From contig JBFMFH010000111.1 of NCBI GenBank assembly GCA_040752275.1, positions 108,832 to 172,831 on the forward strand: a DNA stretch of 64,000 nt. The letters run 5' to 3'. The position numbers were made by a program, and so were the translations under genes. This DNA is from JBFMFH01 sp040752275 (GTDB lineage Bacteria > Acidobacteriota > Vicinamibacteria > Vicinamibacterales > JAKQTR01). This document shows positions 16,948-26,064 of this stretch, piece by piece (position 1 is the first letter of the stretch; the number at the start of each line of letters is the position of its first letter). The notes beneath the pieces are model-generated. The model was not told the origin of the DNA. It searched no databases and saw only the letters and a list, made by a program, of their open reading frames with translations.

Positions 16948-17931
16948 TCATGCGGCGGCGGGTCCGGCCATCGCCTGCCGCAGCACGCCCAGGTACTGGG
17001 GCCCGACGACGGACATCCTATAGGGGTTGCCGGCCAGCCGCTCCACGAAGGTCGCGTAGTCCGCCTTCATTGCCTCGACCGCCGCCCACCAGTCGCCTCT
17101 GTACTCGATGCCGTACGGGCCGGCAATCTCCTTGTGGGATCCGGAATCGAGGTAGATGGCCGGCAGTCCGCAGTTCAGCCCCTCGATCAGAGCATTGGAA
17201 CAGGTGTCGTGCTCGGAGAGCTGGAGGATCACATGCGCCTGTTTCAGCAGGACCGCAAGGCGTTCCCGAGACCGTGGGCGAAAGAGGCGAACGTAACGAA
17301 AGGTCGCATCTGGCGGCACGCGTCCGACGAGGCACACATCGACATCGTGCCGAGCACCAAGCTGGCTGTCGATGCGGAGGTACTCGTGAAAGCCCTTGTT
17401 GTAGTTGTCCGACCACGTGGAGATCACCACGCGGAGAGGTTCGACCCCATTCCAGAAGGTACGGCTCGTGCCGTGCCGCCTGATCCATCCCGTGGCGACT
17501 GCGCGGTTGAACACCGACTCATCTACACCGTTCGGCACGACGGTGAAGGACCCCTTGAAGCCTGCAGCCAGAAACACGTCGAGGCTGTAGTGGCTCTGGA
17601 GTATCGAGTGTGCGAGCCACGGATTGAACTCGACCTGCAGTCGATCACCCCAGACGACCCCGTCGGCCATGCGGTGCATCTCGGGACTCCCACGGCCCCG
17701 GTAACCGGTCTTGCGATGCACGACGGGAATACCTCGCTCCGCAATCGCTCGCACAGCTTCGAGCGTGAGGCCTTCGGAGAGCGTATTGAGAAGGGCGACA
17801 TCGAAGCGGTCCTGAACGTTGGTGGTGACATGGACACCATGGCCCATGAGCCACTGCCGCAACGCTCGCAGGAAGCTATTGGAGCCGCCATACGGGCCTC
17901 TGACTTCGCGAAAGTTCATGTAGAGGCGCAT
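16948..17931 (-). CDS. Glycosyltransferase, GT-B fold (GT4-like)
   Basis: The protein has 327 residues. The N-terminus reads MNFREVRGPYGGSNSF, a glycine-rich acceptor-side loop. The C-terminal half has FTVVPNGVDESVF and SNALIEGLNCGLPAIYLDSG, the nucleotide-sugar site with its acidic residue. The start is an ATG that shares one base with the stop of the gene before it (TGATG), so the two products may be made in equal amounts. That neighbour is also a transferase. Sugar specificity unknown. Confidence 0.75.
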   Translation of the reverse strand: MRLYMNFREVRGPYGGSNSFLRALRQWLMGHGVHVTTNVQDRFDVALLNTLSEGLTLEAVRAIAERGIPVVHRKTGYRGRGSPEMHRMADGVVWGDRLQVEFNPWLAHSILQSHYSLDVFLAAGFKGSFTVVPNGVDESVFNRAVATGWIRRHGTSRTFWNGVEPLRVVISTWSDNYNKGFHEYLRIDSQLGARHDVDVCLVGRVPPDATFRYVRLFRPRSRERLAVLLKQAHVILQLSEHDTCSNALIEGLNCGLPAIYLDSGSHKEIAGPYGIEYRGDWWAAVEAMKADYATFVERLAGNPYRMSVVGPQYLGVLRQAMAGPAAA

Positions 17932-19103
17932 CAACGCCACGGGATCGCTCGGAGGCTCCTTCTCGCGCGTGCCCACACACGCCGCAAGATGCCCTCTTGG
18001 CGGGGCCTGGCGTACCGGGGCAGTCTGGCCAACTCCGTCTCTGCACTGGTCTGACTGGGTATGGTGGGAGGACGCGACCGCAGCGGCTTTCTGCAGAACT
18101 CGAGGAATGTCTCCAGCCCGGCGTCGTATGCCCGGGCGACCTCCGTGCGGAGCGCGGCAGCCATGCGGTTTCGAAGCTCAGCCGACTCCGCAAGCGTCTC
18201 CATGGCTTCGTACCACCCGTGCGCGGAGGATACGACGAATCCGGATTCCCCATCTCGAATGAACTGGCTCGCTGACGGCGCGAAATCAGCAACCACAGGG
18301 ATTCCGAGCATCGCGAAGGGGTACAACCGCCCTGGGTTGCACGAGGCCTTGAAGCGCAGAATGTGGTCGAACGGTTCGTACATGAACTCCGGCTCGTGGC
18401 ATGCCGTTGCCTCCAGCACGGTCAGGCGATCCCTGATGGGAATGGCATTCGGGACAATTCCGATGTCTACGTGCGGCAGGTGCTCGTAGAAGCTCCGGCT
18501 GACCTCGGTGTCGGGTTCGACGTCCGCCGACCACTGGATGTGTCTGACTTTGACCACCGACGAGTCAGGCACGCCGATGTGGGCCCGCCCGAGCCGCTCG
18601 ATGTTGTAGATCGCCCAGAACTCCAGTGGCCTGGTCCTGCCGAGCGCATTCAACGCGAGCGTCGCAGTCTCGCACATGCACTCGATGTGGACCCGGTTGC
18701 CGTGATACCCGACCACGACAGGCTCTCGTGTCGTGTGAAACCGCTCCGCCGGCCTCATCGGCGGGAACATGTAGTAGATGACGGCATTCCGATTGTGACG
18801 GTAGAACACGTCTCGCTGCTCTACCGAGCTGACCAGCAGGAAGTCGGCCTCGCGTGCGGCGTCGAGGTGCTTCCTGTCCGACTGCTTGGGGTCCGCCGCA
18901 GCAATCCGGATCCGCGGGTTCGCGCGGCGCGCCGCAGCCATGTCGTGGTCGTACGCCATGAACACGGCCACATCGTAGCGATCGTAGTGGGTCCAATCGT
19001 TCAGCTCGGCTTCGATTCCTCGCTCGCGCAGGCGTCGATGAAGGCCGGTGATACAGACACGCGTGCCCGGGTCGTTGGCGTGCGTGTTGAGTACGATCCT
19101 CAT
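17931..19103 (-). CDS. Glycosyltransferase-like protein (GT1/GT4 type)
   Basis: The protein has 390 residues. An N-terminal MRIVLNTHANDPGT start and ERGIEAELNDWTHYDRYDVAVF suggest the first Rossmann domain; the second has PHVDIGIVPNAIP and NPGRLYPFAMLGIPVVADF, the region that in GT-B enzymes binds the nucleotide sugar, followed by a basic tail. It is flanked by an FkbM methyltransferase and another transferase with one-base overlaps on both sides (TGATG), so the three form a tight subunit of the operon. I see no clear EX7E motif, so activity is likely but not proven. Confidence 0.65.
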   Translation of the reverse strand: MRIVLNTHANDPGTRVCITGLHRRLRERGIEAELNDWTHYDRYDVAVFMAYDHDMAAARRANPRIRIAAADPKQSDRKHLDAAREADFLLVSSVEQRDVFYRHNRNAVIYYMFPPMRPAERFHTTREPVVVGYHGNRVHIECMCETATLALNALGRTRPLEFWAIYNIERLGRAHIGVPDSSVVKVRHIQWSADVEPDTEVSRSFYEHLPHVDIGIVPNAIPIRDRLTVLEATACHEPEFMYEPFDHILRFKASCNPGRLYPFAMLGIPVVADFAPSASQFIRDGESGFVVSSAHGWYEAMETLAESAELRNRMAAALRTEVARAYDAGLETFLEFCRKPLRSRPPTIPSQTSAETELARLPRYARPRQEGILRRVWARARRSLRAIPWR

Positions 19104-20128
19104 CAGGGCATTCCGCCGCCCGGACTGTCGGGTCGACCACTGGCGTCCGGAGATGGCCTCGAGACGAGCAGGGCCCGCACACAGCCGATGTCGCAGACGT
19201 AATCGAGCGCATCATTTCGGGTGATGCCCCGGAACAGGCTGCGCTCGAACCCATCGGCACTGATGACGCGTTCTGGCGCGTACCCCCGGTTGGTGAACGG
19301 ATGGCGGCCCCAGGGTTTGGAGTCGTTCAGGGGTTTCGCAATGAGGACGTCGGGGCCAAACCCATTGTCGAAGAAGTGCGCCAGCTCCCGTCGCATGTCC
19401 AGATCCCCAGGACCGTAGCGCGATCGGTGTGCCTCGAACAGGATTCTCATCGGATGGCTGGTTCGTTCGATGTACGAGTGCATGCCCCGCAGCACCTTCA
19501 CCTCGTACCCTTCGATGTCCATGCGGACGAAATCGATAGGACGTCTGGACTCGGCAAACGTCGTGAAGTCCACGAGTTCGACCTCTTCACTGACGGCGCG
19601 GCTGGCGGCAACGGATCGGGGATGCGGGCGGTCAGGCAGAAACGCGTGACAGTTCCGCAGCTCGGATAGGTGGAGCTGTCCCCGACCTGGCGCCTCGGAT
19701 ATGCCGAACTGAAAGACCTCGACGGTGTCCGACTGCGCATTGAGTTCGACGTTCTCCACGAGAAGTCGGAGGTTCTCCGACGCGGGTTCGATGGCGTACA
19801 CCCGGCCGTTCTTCCCGACGAGGGAGGCTGCCAGGAGCGTGTAGTAGCCGATGTTCGCTCCCACGTCGGCGACGACCATCCCGGGCCGGAGCGCATCCCT
19901 GACAAGATGAACCTGGTCCTCTTCGCGTGTCCCGTATCGAATCAACGACTCTGGAAGCCCCCTCATCCCGAGGGGGTCGATGGGCAGACGCATCCGGAAG
20001 CCGTGAATCGTACGGACGACAAGCGCCCTGCCCAGCAGTCGGTGCACTACCCGGGCTGAAGCCATGGCGAGGGCGCCCCGGCACTCGCGCGCGATCCGTC
20101 TGCCGTACGGACTCTTCAGCCTGACCAT
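19103..20128 (-). CDS. FkbM-family SAM methyltransferase
   Basis: The protein has 341 residues. Residues about 85-100 hold VADVGANIGYYT, followed by YAIEPASENLRLLVENV, and RMDIEGYEVKVLRGM lies near the middle; these are the FkbM hallmarks. FkbM proteins O-methylate sugars and other small acceptors and are common in polysaccharide clusters. The C-terminal extension (residues about 250-341) may set the acceptor. The ATG lies 11 bases after the GT4 gene, and its stop overlaps the next gene by one base. Confidence 0.85.
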   Translation of the reverse strand: MVRLKSPYGRRIARECRGALAMASARVVHRLLGRALVVRTIHGFRMRLPIDPLGMRGLPESLIRYGTREEDQVHLVRDALRPGMVVADVGANIGYYTLLAASLVGKNGRVYAIEPASENLRLLVENVELNAQSDTVEVFQFGISEAPGRGQLHLSELRNCHAFLPDRPHPRSVAASRAVSEEVELVDFTTFAESRRPIDFVRMDIEGYEVKVLRGMHSYIERTSHPMRILFEAHRSRYGPGDLDMRRELAHFFDNGFGPDVLIAKPLNDSKPWGRHPFTNRGYAPERVISADGFERSLFRGITRNDALDYVCDIGCVRALLVSRPSPDASGRPDSPGGGMP

Positions 20129-20139
20129 GACGGGCGCGT

Positions 20140-21354
20140 TCAGCTCCGGTCTGCAGAAAGGTCCCGGTACATGTCGCTATAGCGCCCTGCCACAGCCTGT
20201 ATGGAGAACCGCTCGACCGCGGCCGCGCGTGCCCGCATGCCCATCTTCTGGCGCGCACGATCGTCGAGCAGGAGGATCCGCAGCACGCGACTGAGCGCGT
20301 CGACATTCCCCGGCGGCACCGTGACGCCGGTGTCAGCGTCGGGCAGGATCCACTCCGTGACACCCGGAATCTGAGCGGTCACGCATGCGAGACCCGTGGC
20401 CATGGCCTCCAGCAGAGCATTCGACAGTCCTTCGCGCGTCGACGGCAGCGCGAAGATGTCGGCGGCCGCCAGGAGGTGTTCGATCTGGAGTGTCCGCTCG
20501 AACTGGCGCACGCGCGCGCCGGATCGGGTGATTCGTGCCTGTAGGTCCGCTACGTAACCCGGCTCGACCTCGCCATGATGCGCGGTCGCGCCAACAAAGA
20601 TCAGAGCAGACGTCACCCCGCTTCCCTCCGCCGCCTGGCGCCAGGCGTCGAACAGCACATCCGGTGCCTTCTCCCGCGACCAGAAGCCAACGAAGATCAC
20701 AAGGACGCCGTCGAGCGGCAGGCCAAGTGTCTGACGCAGATCACGCCGCTCGTCCGGGCCAACAGGGCGGAACCGCTCTACGTCAACGCCGTTTGGGAGA
20801 AACGCCAAGCGGTCCTCGCGCAGCGTCGACTGCAGGTAGCGGTCGGTCATCGCCGGGCTGATGCTGACGAACCTGTCGGCCATGGAGAACACACGGAGGG
20901 CAAGCGGGCCCATTCGCGCCCGAAGCGCGATCGGATCGTCGTGGCCGACCGAGGTCATCTTCGCCAGCACCGGTATCCGCATGCTCTTCGCGAGCGGGAC
21001 CAGGAGGAGCATCTTCCTCGTGAATCCGTGCAGGTGCACGACGTCGGTCCGGCGGAGCAATCCCGGCAGCAGCCGCGCCATCGTGAGCGCGGCCCGCACC
21101 CGACTCGCGCGGCGGGCGGGATCGACGAACACCCGGTACACCGGAAGACCATCGACCGAGTCCCGGGCAGGCGCCGACGCCACGGTCGTGGTCGTCAGGA
21201 TGGTGAAGTCGATGCTGGCCCGCAAAGCGAGGGCGAGTGTGCGGCACTGGAGTCCTCCGCCGCTCACCTCGGGGAAGTAGGCCCCGGTGACCATGAGCAC
21301 CCTCAGCGGCCTGTCTGCGCCCGCCCTCGCCTTGCTCGTTCCCGGCTCCGTCAC
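20140..21354 (-). CDS. GT4-family glycosyltransferase
   Basis: The protein has 404 residues. The N-terminal domain has MVTGAYFPEVSGGGLQ, the C-terminal domain FLPNGVDVERFRPVG, FVGFWSREKAPDVL and STREGLSNALLEAMATGL, which contains the EX7E-like motif of retaining GT4 enzymes. It acts in the cytoplasm on a lipid-linked acceptor. The start is a GTG at 21354 forming a GTGA overlap with the methyltransferase stop. Sugar specificity cannot be inferred. Confidence 0.88.
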   Translation of the reverse strand: MTEPGTSKARAGADRPLRVLMVTGAYFPEVSGGGLQCRTLALALRASIDFTILTTTTVASAPARDSVDGLPVYRVFVDPARRASRVRAALTMARLLPGLLRRTDVVHLHGFTRKMLLLVPLAKSMRIPVLAKMTSVGHDDPIALRARMGPLALRVFSMADRFVSISPAMTDRYLQSTLREDRLAFLPNGVDVERFRPVGPDERRDLRQTLGLPLDGVLVIFVGFWSREKAPDVLFDAWRQAAEGSGVTSALIFVGATAHHGEVEPGYVADLQARITRSGARVRQFERTLQIEHLLAAADIFALPSTREGLSNALLEAMATGLACVTAQIPGVTEWILPDADTGVTVPPGNVDALSRVLRILLLDDRARQKMGMRARAAAVERFSIQAVAGRYSDMYRDLSADRS

Positions 21355-22580
21355 GGCTTCGACAGCACCATGGTGAGGCCGCCCGTCATGAGATCGCGGG
21401 GCGTCACGGCGGGGTGCTGTTTTCTGGCGTCTTCGAGCACGACCTGCGTGAGGAGGTCGTGATGGGTGTCGAGCGGCGTCGGTGCTTCGGCCCAGCCGCG
21501 GACTTCGAAGCCTGTCTCCGTGATGGCCTGCCTGGTTTCTCCGATCGTGAGTCGCGGACTCTGAAACCCCAACGAGAAACACTTGAGTGCTTCATCCCGC
21601 TCATGCGGTCGGTGACGGCCGAGGTACGGCGCGAACTCCTCTGCGTCGAGGCGGACATGACCCCACGGGAAGTCGAGCGTGCAGAGGCTGTGGCCACCGG
21701 CCGGCCCGAACCACGGGTCGACGTCGAAGTACGCCCAGCCGCCGGGCTTGAGGACTCTGAAGGCCTCGGAAATCGCGGCGCGCGCGTCGGAAACGTGCTC
21801 GAGGACCGACGCGCTGTGCACCAGGTCGAACGTGCCGTCCGGATACGGGAGGCACTCGGCGTCGGCCTGTTCGAATCGGACAAATGGCCCGCTGCTGCCG
21901 AAGAAGGCTCTCGTCGCGACGCTCCGTTCCGTGTCGTCGCCTTCTCTGCCGACGTCCACCCCGACCGCCTCTGCGCCGAATGAGGCAAAGGCGAGCGTGG
22001 CCGTGCCAGTTCCGCAGCCCTGCTCGAGCACGCGCATGCCGACGGCGGACATAGGGTCACGTCCCATCGCCACGAGAACACGCCGCGCGAGATTCCTGTA
22101 CGCCTCAACCCGACGGCCGACGTGTTCCTCACTGGGCACGACGCTCATCCTCATGCAAGCCAGATCGCTGTCCCACGTGTTCGTCCGCGTGATGATGGCG
22201 GGGTGCCGCTCCGCCTCGATCCGTACGTCGCCAGCGACTTGTCCGAGCGGCAGGGGCAGGGTACGTGCTCGCCTGACGTCGTCGGCAAGCTGGCGCAGAC
22301 CGGGCGAAAGCGCTGCGCGGGCGTCCAGTTCGAGCAGGACAGCCACGGGCCAGAACGCGCCTCGCCACCGGCTCTTCACGTGGTCCCGGTACCCGGCCCA
22401 CAAGGGTACGGAATCCTCGTTCCTGCGGTCGAAGGTGGCGAATGGCGTCCTGTCGAATCCTTGTGCCCCTCGGCCGGTCAAGAGCCTCCAGCGGCGCCTG
22501 ACCGAGTCGGGAACGCCGGCCCGTACCCTGGACCTCAACTCGGCAGCGAATCGGCGGCGACCGGCGCTTGGCGGGCTCAC
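21351..22580 (-). CDS. SAM-dependent methyltransferase with a long N-terminal extension
   Basis: The protein has 409 residues when started at the GTG at 22580, fourteen bases after the stop of the nucleotidyltransferase; no ATG fits. Residues about 185-300 form the catalytic domain with MRVLEQGCGTGTATLAF, EAVGVDVG, EQADAECLPYPDG and SASVLEHVSD. The first 180 residues are basic and have no motif that I know. Methyltransferases of this kind often act on sugars or on the non-reducing end of exported glycans. The extension could be an acceptor-recognition part, but this is inference. Confidence 0.75.
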   Translation of the reverse strand: MSPPSAGRRRFAAELRSRVRAGVPDSVRRRWRLLTGRGAQGFDRTPFATFDRRNEDSVPLWAGYRDHVKSRWRGAFWPVAVLLELDARAALSPGLRQLADDVRRARTLPLPLGQVAGDVRIEAERHPAIITRTNTWDSDLACMRMSVVPSEEHVGRRVEAYRNLARRVLVAMGRDPMSAVGMRVLEQGCGTGTATLAFASFGAEAVGVDVGREGDDTERSVATRAFFGSSGPFVRFEQADAECLPYPDGTFDLVHSASVLEHVSDARAAISEAFRVLKPGGWAYFDVDPWFGPAGGHSLCTLDFPWGHVRLDAEEFAPYLGRHRPHERDEALKCFSLGFQSPRLTIGETRQAITETGFEVRGWAEAPTPLDTHHDLLTQVVLEDARKQHPAVTPRDLMTGGLTMVLSKP

Positions 22581-22593
22581 AGAACGATGGACC

Positions 22594-23364
22594 TCACGCA
22601 AGAGACACCCGGCCGGATCGAACGAGTTCAAGGCCGCGAGCAGCAGTGTCCGGCGTGTCGAAGCCGAGGCAGTACCCGCCCGGTTCGATGAGGTGGCTGC
22701 ACACCCGGTCCCCGCGCGCCAGCATGCGCGGGAAGACATCCCGGCCGAAATCCTCGGCGCAGTCAGGCGTGATCGCAGACAGCACCCGCTGCTCGAGAAG
22801 GTACACGCCCGCGTTTACCGGGAGGTCCGACCTCGTCGACCCCTCCGTGAACTGGACCACTCGTCCGTCGGCATCGATATCGATCCGGCCGCCGGCGATG
22901 CCCGTGCTCGGGTTCCGGTCTTCGTGAAAGACCGCGATGGTCGCATCCGCGAGCGTCGCGAGGTGCCGCCACAGGAATCGCCGCAGGTCGAAGCGAAGCA
23001 GGTTGTCTCCGTACACGACGAGCACCGTTCCCTTCCAGCGCGCCTCGAGGTGCTTCAGCGCCCCGGCCGTGCCGAGCGGTGTCGCCTCGGGGCTGTACCT
23101 CACATGGATGCCGAACGATGCGCCCGTTCCGATCGCCGTCCGGATTCGATCGGCATCGAAGTGGAGGTTGATCCACGCGGCCGGGACGCCCGCGTGCGCC
23201 AGCCACCGCAGATTGTGGCCGAGGACAGGGATGCCGCCCACCTCCAGGAGGACCTTCGAGCCTCCGCCCGTCACGGCGCGGGCGCGTGTGCCGTGTCCCG
23301 CGGCGAGCACGAGCGCCGCCAGTTCAGCCGGCTCGGACGCCGGCGCCCATGTCCTCTCAGGCAC
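22594..23364 (-). CDS. Sugar-1-phosphate nucleotidyltransferase (HddC/GlmU-N-like)
   Basis: The protein has 256 residues with a GTG start at 23364. LVLAAGHGTRAR near the N-terminus is the nucleotide-binding loop; SKVLLEVGGIPVLGHNL, TPLGTAGAL and YGDNLLRFDL are the sugar and metal sites of the NTP_transferase family. The closest types known to me are mannose-1-phosphate guanylyltransferase and the HddC enzyme of GDP-heptose synthesis. With the GHMP kinase at 15933-16940 it could form a kinase-guanylyltransferase pair. The nucleotide is not certain. Confidence 0.82.
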   Translation of the reverse strand: MPERTWAPASEPAELAALVLAAGHGTRARAVTGGGSKVLLEVGGIPVLGHNLRWLAHAGVPAAWINLHFDADRIRTAIGTGASFGIHVRYSPEATPLGTAGALKHLEARWKGTVLVVYGDNLLRFDLRRFLWRHLATLADATIAVFHEDRNPSTGIAGGRIDIDADGRVVQFTEGSTRSDLPVNAGVYLLEQRVLSAITPDCAEDFGRDVFPRMLARGDRVCSHLIEPGGYCLGFDTPDTAARGLELVRSGRVSLA

Positions 23365-23406
23365 GACCGGCCCGTTCGTCCTGCATTGGACCTGTGTTGG
23401 GTGAGG

Positions 23407-24333
23407 TCATTGGAGTTCGTGGTTTCGGATGTGGGTGACCAGCCGACGCATGCCTTCCATCAAGTCCACCTCAGGCTCCCAGCCCAGTTCGTGGCGAATG
23501 AGCTCCGCCCCGAGAATGCTTCGCGAGATCTCGCCGAGGCGGCTCCCGGCGTAGATTGGCAGGCCCTCGTACCCGGTGATCCCCTTCAGGCACTGGAACA
23601 GGTCATTGACGCTGACGCCCCGCCCCCAGCCAAGGTTGTAGGTCGCGGCTGCAGAGCGACCCGTGGCGAGCACGTTGGCGCGCACGACATCGTCGATGTA
23701 GACGAAGTCACGCACCTGGGTGCCGTCCCCGAAAATCGTCACGGGCTGCTTCGTCAGCATCTTCGCACTGAAGATGGCCGCCACGGCCGCTTCGCCGAAC
23801 GGGTACTGGCGCGGCCCGTAGACATTTGGATACCGGAAGATCGTGTAGGGAATGTCGTGGAGACTGTGGTACGTCTGCAGGTACAGCTCAAAGCAAACCT
23901 TCGATGCGCCGTACGGATCGTGAGGGCTCAGCGGGTGGCGTTCGTCCGTGGGCACGTATTGCGGCTCACCGTACGAGCACCCGCCGGACGAGGCGAACAC
24001 GAAGCCCTTCACCCCGAACGCCCGGGCGCACTCGAGCAGGTTCATGCCCCCCGCGACATTCACGTCCAAGTAGAGCCGCGGATTCCTCACGGCATCCCTG
24101 ACGTCCGCGCGCGCGGCATGATGGTTGACGAAGTCGATTCCGTGGACTGCAAACACATCCGACAGGCCGGGGTCACGGATGTCAAGGCGTTCGAACGACG
24201 CGCCGGATGGGACGTTGGATTCGCGCCCTGTGCTGAGGTCGTCGACAATCACGACGCGATGCCCCTCACGCAGATACGCCTCCGCGACGTGGGACCCGAT
24301 GAAGCCGGCGCCGCCGGTCACGAGGATGTTCAC
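23407..24333 (-). CDS. UDP-glucose 4-epimerase-like SDR (GalE-like)
   Basis: The protein has 308 residues. NILVTGGAGFIGSHVAE binds NAD, VDDLSTGRESNV is the diagnostic 'DNLSTG'-like segment of GalE relatives, FASSGGCSYG carries the catalytic serine and YGASK the tyrosine and lysine. GalE-type enzymes interconvert UDP-Glc/UDP-Gal or their N-acetyl or uronate forms. The start is a GTG in a GTGA overlap with the small methyltransferase before it. Confidence 0.87.
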   Translation of the reverse strand: MNILVTGGAGFIGSHVAEAYLREGHRVVIVDDLSTGRESNVPSGASFERLDIRDPGLSDVFAVHGIDFVNHHAARADVRDAVRNPRLYLDVNVAGGMNLLECARAFGVKGFVFASSGGCSYGEPQYVPTDERHPLSPHDPYGASKVCFELYLQTYHSLHDIPYTIFRYPNVYGPRQYPFGEAAVAAIFSAKMLTKQPVTIFGDGTQVRDFVYIDDVVRANVLATGRSAAATYNLGWGRGVSVNDLFQCLKGITGYEGLPIYAGSRLGEISRSILGAELIRHELGWEPEVDLMEGMRRLVTHIRNHELQ

Positions 24334-24893
24334 TTGGTTGCCACGCAGTACAGATGGGCGTCCAACGGGTTCTTCATCCGGTTACGCTCGATGCCCCGGC
24401 TCAGGAAGAGGTCAACGCCGAAGCGGAGCGGCCCGAAGCCGGCGCGACGCAAGGTCTCGACCAGTTTGGCCTCGTACCACCCGGACTTGTGCTCGTCACC
24501 AGGCCAGCGCTGCCATCCGTAGAGTGTGGCGAGCAGGTGATGGATGGGAAAAGGCGTCGCCTGGCCATCGAGATGGTCGCAGACGTAGCGGCACCAGACC
24601 TTGAGGTCGGGGACGTCGAACCAGAAGGTGCCCCCCGAGCACAGCATTCGATGCACGTTCGCAAAGCAGGAATCCACCTGCGAGTAGGTGAGGTGCTCGA
24701 TCACCCCCAGCGCGAGCACCTCGTCGAGCGACCCGTCAGCGAGGTCGATGTCCCAGGGGTTTCCGACGATCTCCACACCGGGGAATGGATTCACGTCGTT
24801 GTGGATGTACCCAGGCGTCGGGCGCTGGCCGCACCCGATCTCCAGCCTGGCCGGCTGCGACGCGTCTCCGCCGGTACGGAAGGAGCCGACCAT
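24330..24893 (-). CDS. Small SAM-dependent methyltransferase-like protein
   Basis: The protein has 187 residues. It begins the fold with LEIGCGQRPTPGYIHND, shorter at the N-terminus than usual, then EVLALGVIEHLTYSQ and FWFDVPDLKVWCRYV. This is the Methyltransf_11-like family that is often found beside polysaccharide glycosyltransferases ('predicted SAM-dependent methyltransferase'). It starts at an ATG seven bases after the GT2 stop. Substrate unknown. Confidence 0.75.
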   Translation of the reverse strand: MVGSFRTGGDASQPARLEIGCGQRPTPGYIHNDVNPFPGVEIVGNPWDIDLADGSLDEVLALGVIEHLTYSQVDSCFANVHRMLCSGGTFWFDVPDLKVWCRYVCDHLDGQATPFPIHHLLATLYGWQRWPGDEHKSGWYEAKLVETLRRAGFGPLRFGVDLFLSRGIERNRMKNPLDAHLYCVATK

Positions 24894-24899
24894 CCTGGC

Positions 24900-26051
24900 C
24901 TACGACGGCAGGCGCACCGACCCGTCTCGGGCCTTCGCCACGGCGTGACGCCGTGTCCTCGCAGCGAGCGCCCGAAGGCGTCCTCCGCCCAACACGCTGC
25001 CGGTCACTTTCGCCCAGGGCAGGGATCCGGCGAGCACCGGGTGGCGGCGGAGTCCCGCAGCGTAGACGCGTAGCGCCTGTGTGCGGGACGCTGGCGTGAT
25101 CCGGCACGCGATGGCATCCAGTTGCAGGGCGACGGTCCGGCGGAAGTCTCTGGATTGCCAGCAGTCCGGGTACTGGGCCTCGAAGTGATCGAGCAGCGTC
25201 CCGAACACGCTCGTGAAGCGGGGGACCGACCCGGCGGGCACGCCGAGGACGAAACCTCCCATCGCAGCCGCATCCTCATCAGAGACGACGCGAGTGCCGA
25301 ACTGGCGGCTGATATTCGCAGCCACGATGCCTCGAAGGGTCTGTGGGTAGATGGCCCGCGAGGGGTCGGCAGCCAGCGCTTCCTCATCCAGAGCCATCTT
25401 GGAGGACGTGACGAGGCGGTACGACAGCAGCCGATCCGGAAGGTTGGCGGCGCGGTGGTGCTGGAGCACGCGAGACCAGAGGTCGTAGTCCTCGGACGAT
25501 CGCATCAGCCGGTTGTAGCCACCGAGATCCTCCCACACGACCTTCCTTCGGAACATTACGGACGAGTGTATGAACGGATTGTCCACGAGGTGATACCAGC
25601 GGATGGACACGTCCTCCAGGCAGCGATCGACGGACCCGATTCGCCTGTCACGTTCGTCGATCAGCCACGCCCTGGAGCCGAGCAGGGCCACGTCCTGATG
25701 CCGATCAAGAAACCCCACCTGCAGCTCGAGACGGCGCGGATCCGACGGGTCGTCGTGGTCCTGGCGGGCGATGAGCGCGCCCCGGGACGCCCCCAGCCCG
25801 AGATTCAGGGCCGACGAGAGACCGACGTTCACCGGAAGGGAGAGCAAGCGCACTCTGCCGTCGGTGAAGGTCTTCACGACCGCCCCGGTCCCGTCACTCG
25901 ACCCATCGTCGACGATGAGCAGTTCGAAGTCGCGAAACGACTGGTCGAGCACGCTCCGAATCGTCCGCCCGATGAAGGGCTCGCCGTTGTGCGCGGCCAT
26001 CAGGACCGTCACCGCGGGCGCGCGGCAATCCGGTGGCAACAGAACGCTCAC
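24900..26051 (-). CDS. GT2-family glycosyltransferase
   Basis: The protein has 383 residues. The GT-A domain spans about residues 12-230: TVLMAAHNGEPFIGRTI, LLIVDDGSSDGTG, the metal site RQDHDDPSD and SEDYDLWSRVL, where the catalytic base usually lies. The remaining 150 residues are helical and basic. I chose the GTG at 26051, just after the stop of the TylF-like gene, because the family pattern starts there. It should add one sugar from a nucleotide donor in the cytoplasm. Sugar unknown. Confidence 0.88.
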   Translation of the reverse strand: MSVLLPPDCRAPAVTVLMAAHNGEPFIGRTIRSVLDQSFRDFELLIVDDGSSDGTGAVVKTFTDGRVRLLSLPVNVGLSSALNLGLGASRGALIARQDHDDPSDPRRLELQVGFLDRHQDVALLGSRAWLIDERDRRIGSVDRCLEDVSIRWYHLVDNPFIHSSVMFRRKVVWEDLGGYNRLMRSSEDYDLWSRVLQHHRAANLPDRLLSYRLVTSSKMALDEEALAADPSRAIYPQTLRGIVAANISRQFGTRVVSDEDAAAMGGFVLGVPAGSVPRFTSVFGTLLDHFEAQYPDCWQSRDFRRTVALQLDAIACRITPASRTQALRVYAAGLRRHPVLAGSLPWAKVTGSVLGGGRLRALAARTRRHAVAKARDGSVRLPS

Positions 26052-26064
26052 AACCTGGCGGCCC

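Noticed and set aside
21679..24522. Plus-strand open frame of 947 codons
   Set aside because: It lies opposite three or more genes with clear family motifs (methyltransferase, nucleotidyltransferase, GalE-like SDR). Its product is rich in Arg, Pro and Ser without motifs, as expected for an antisense frame in high-G+C DNA.
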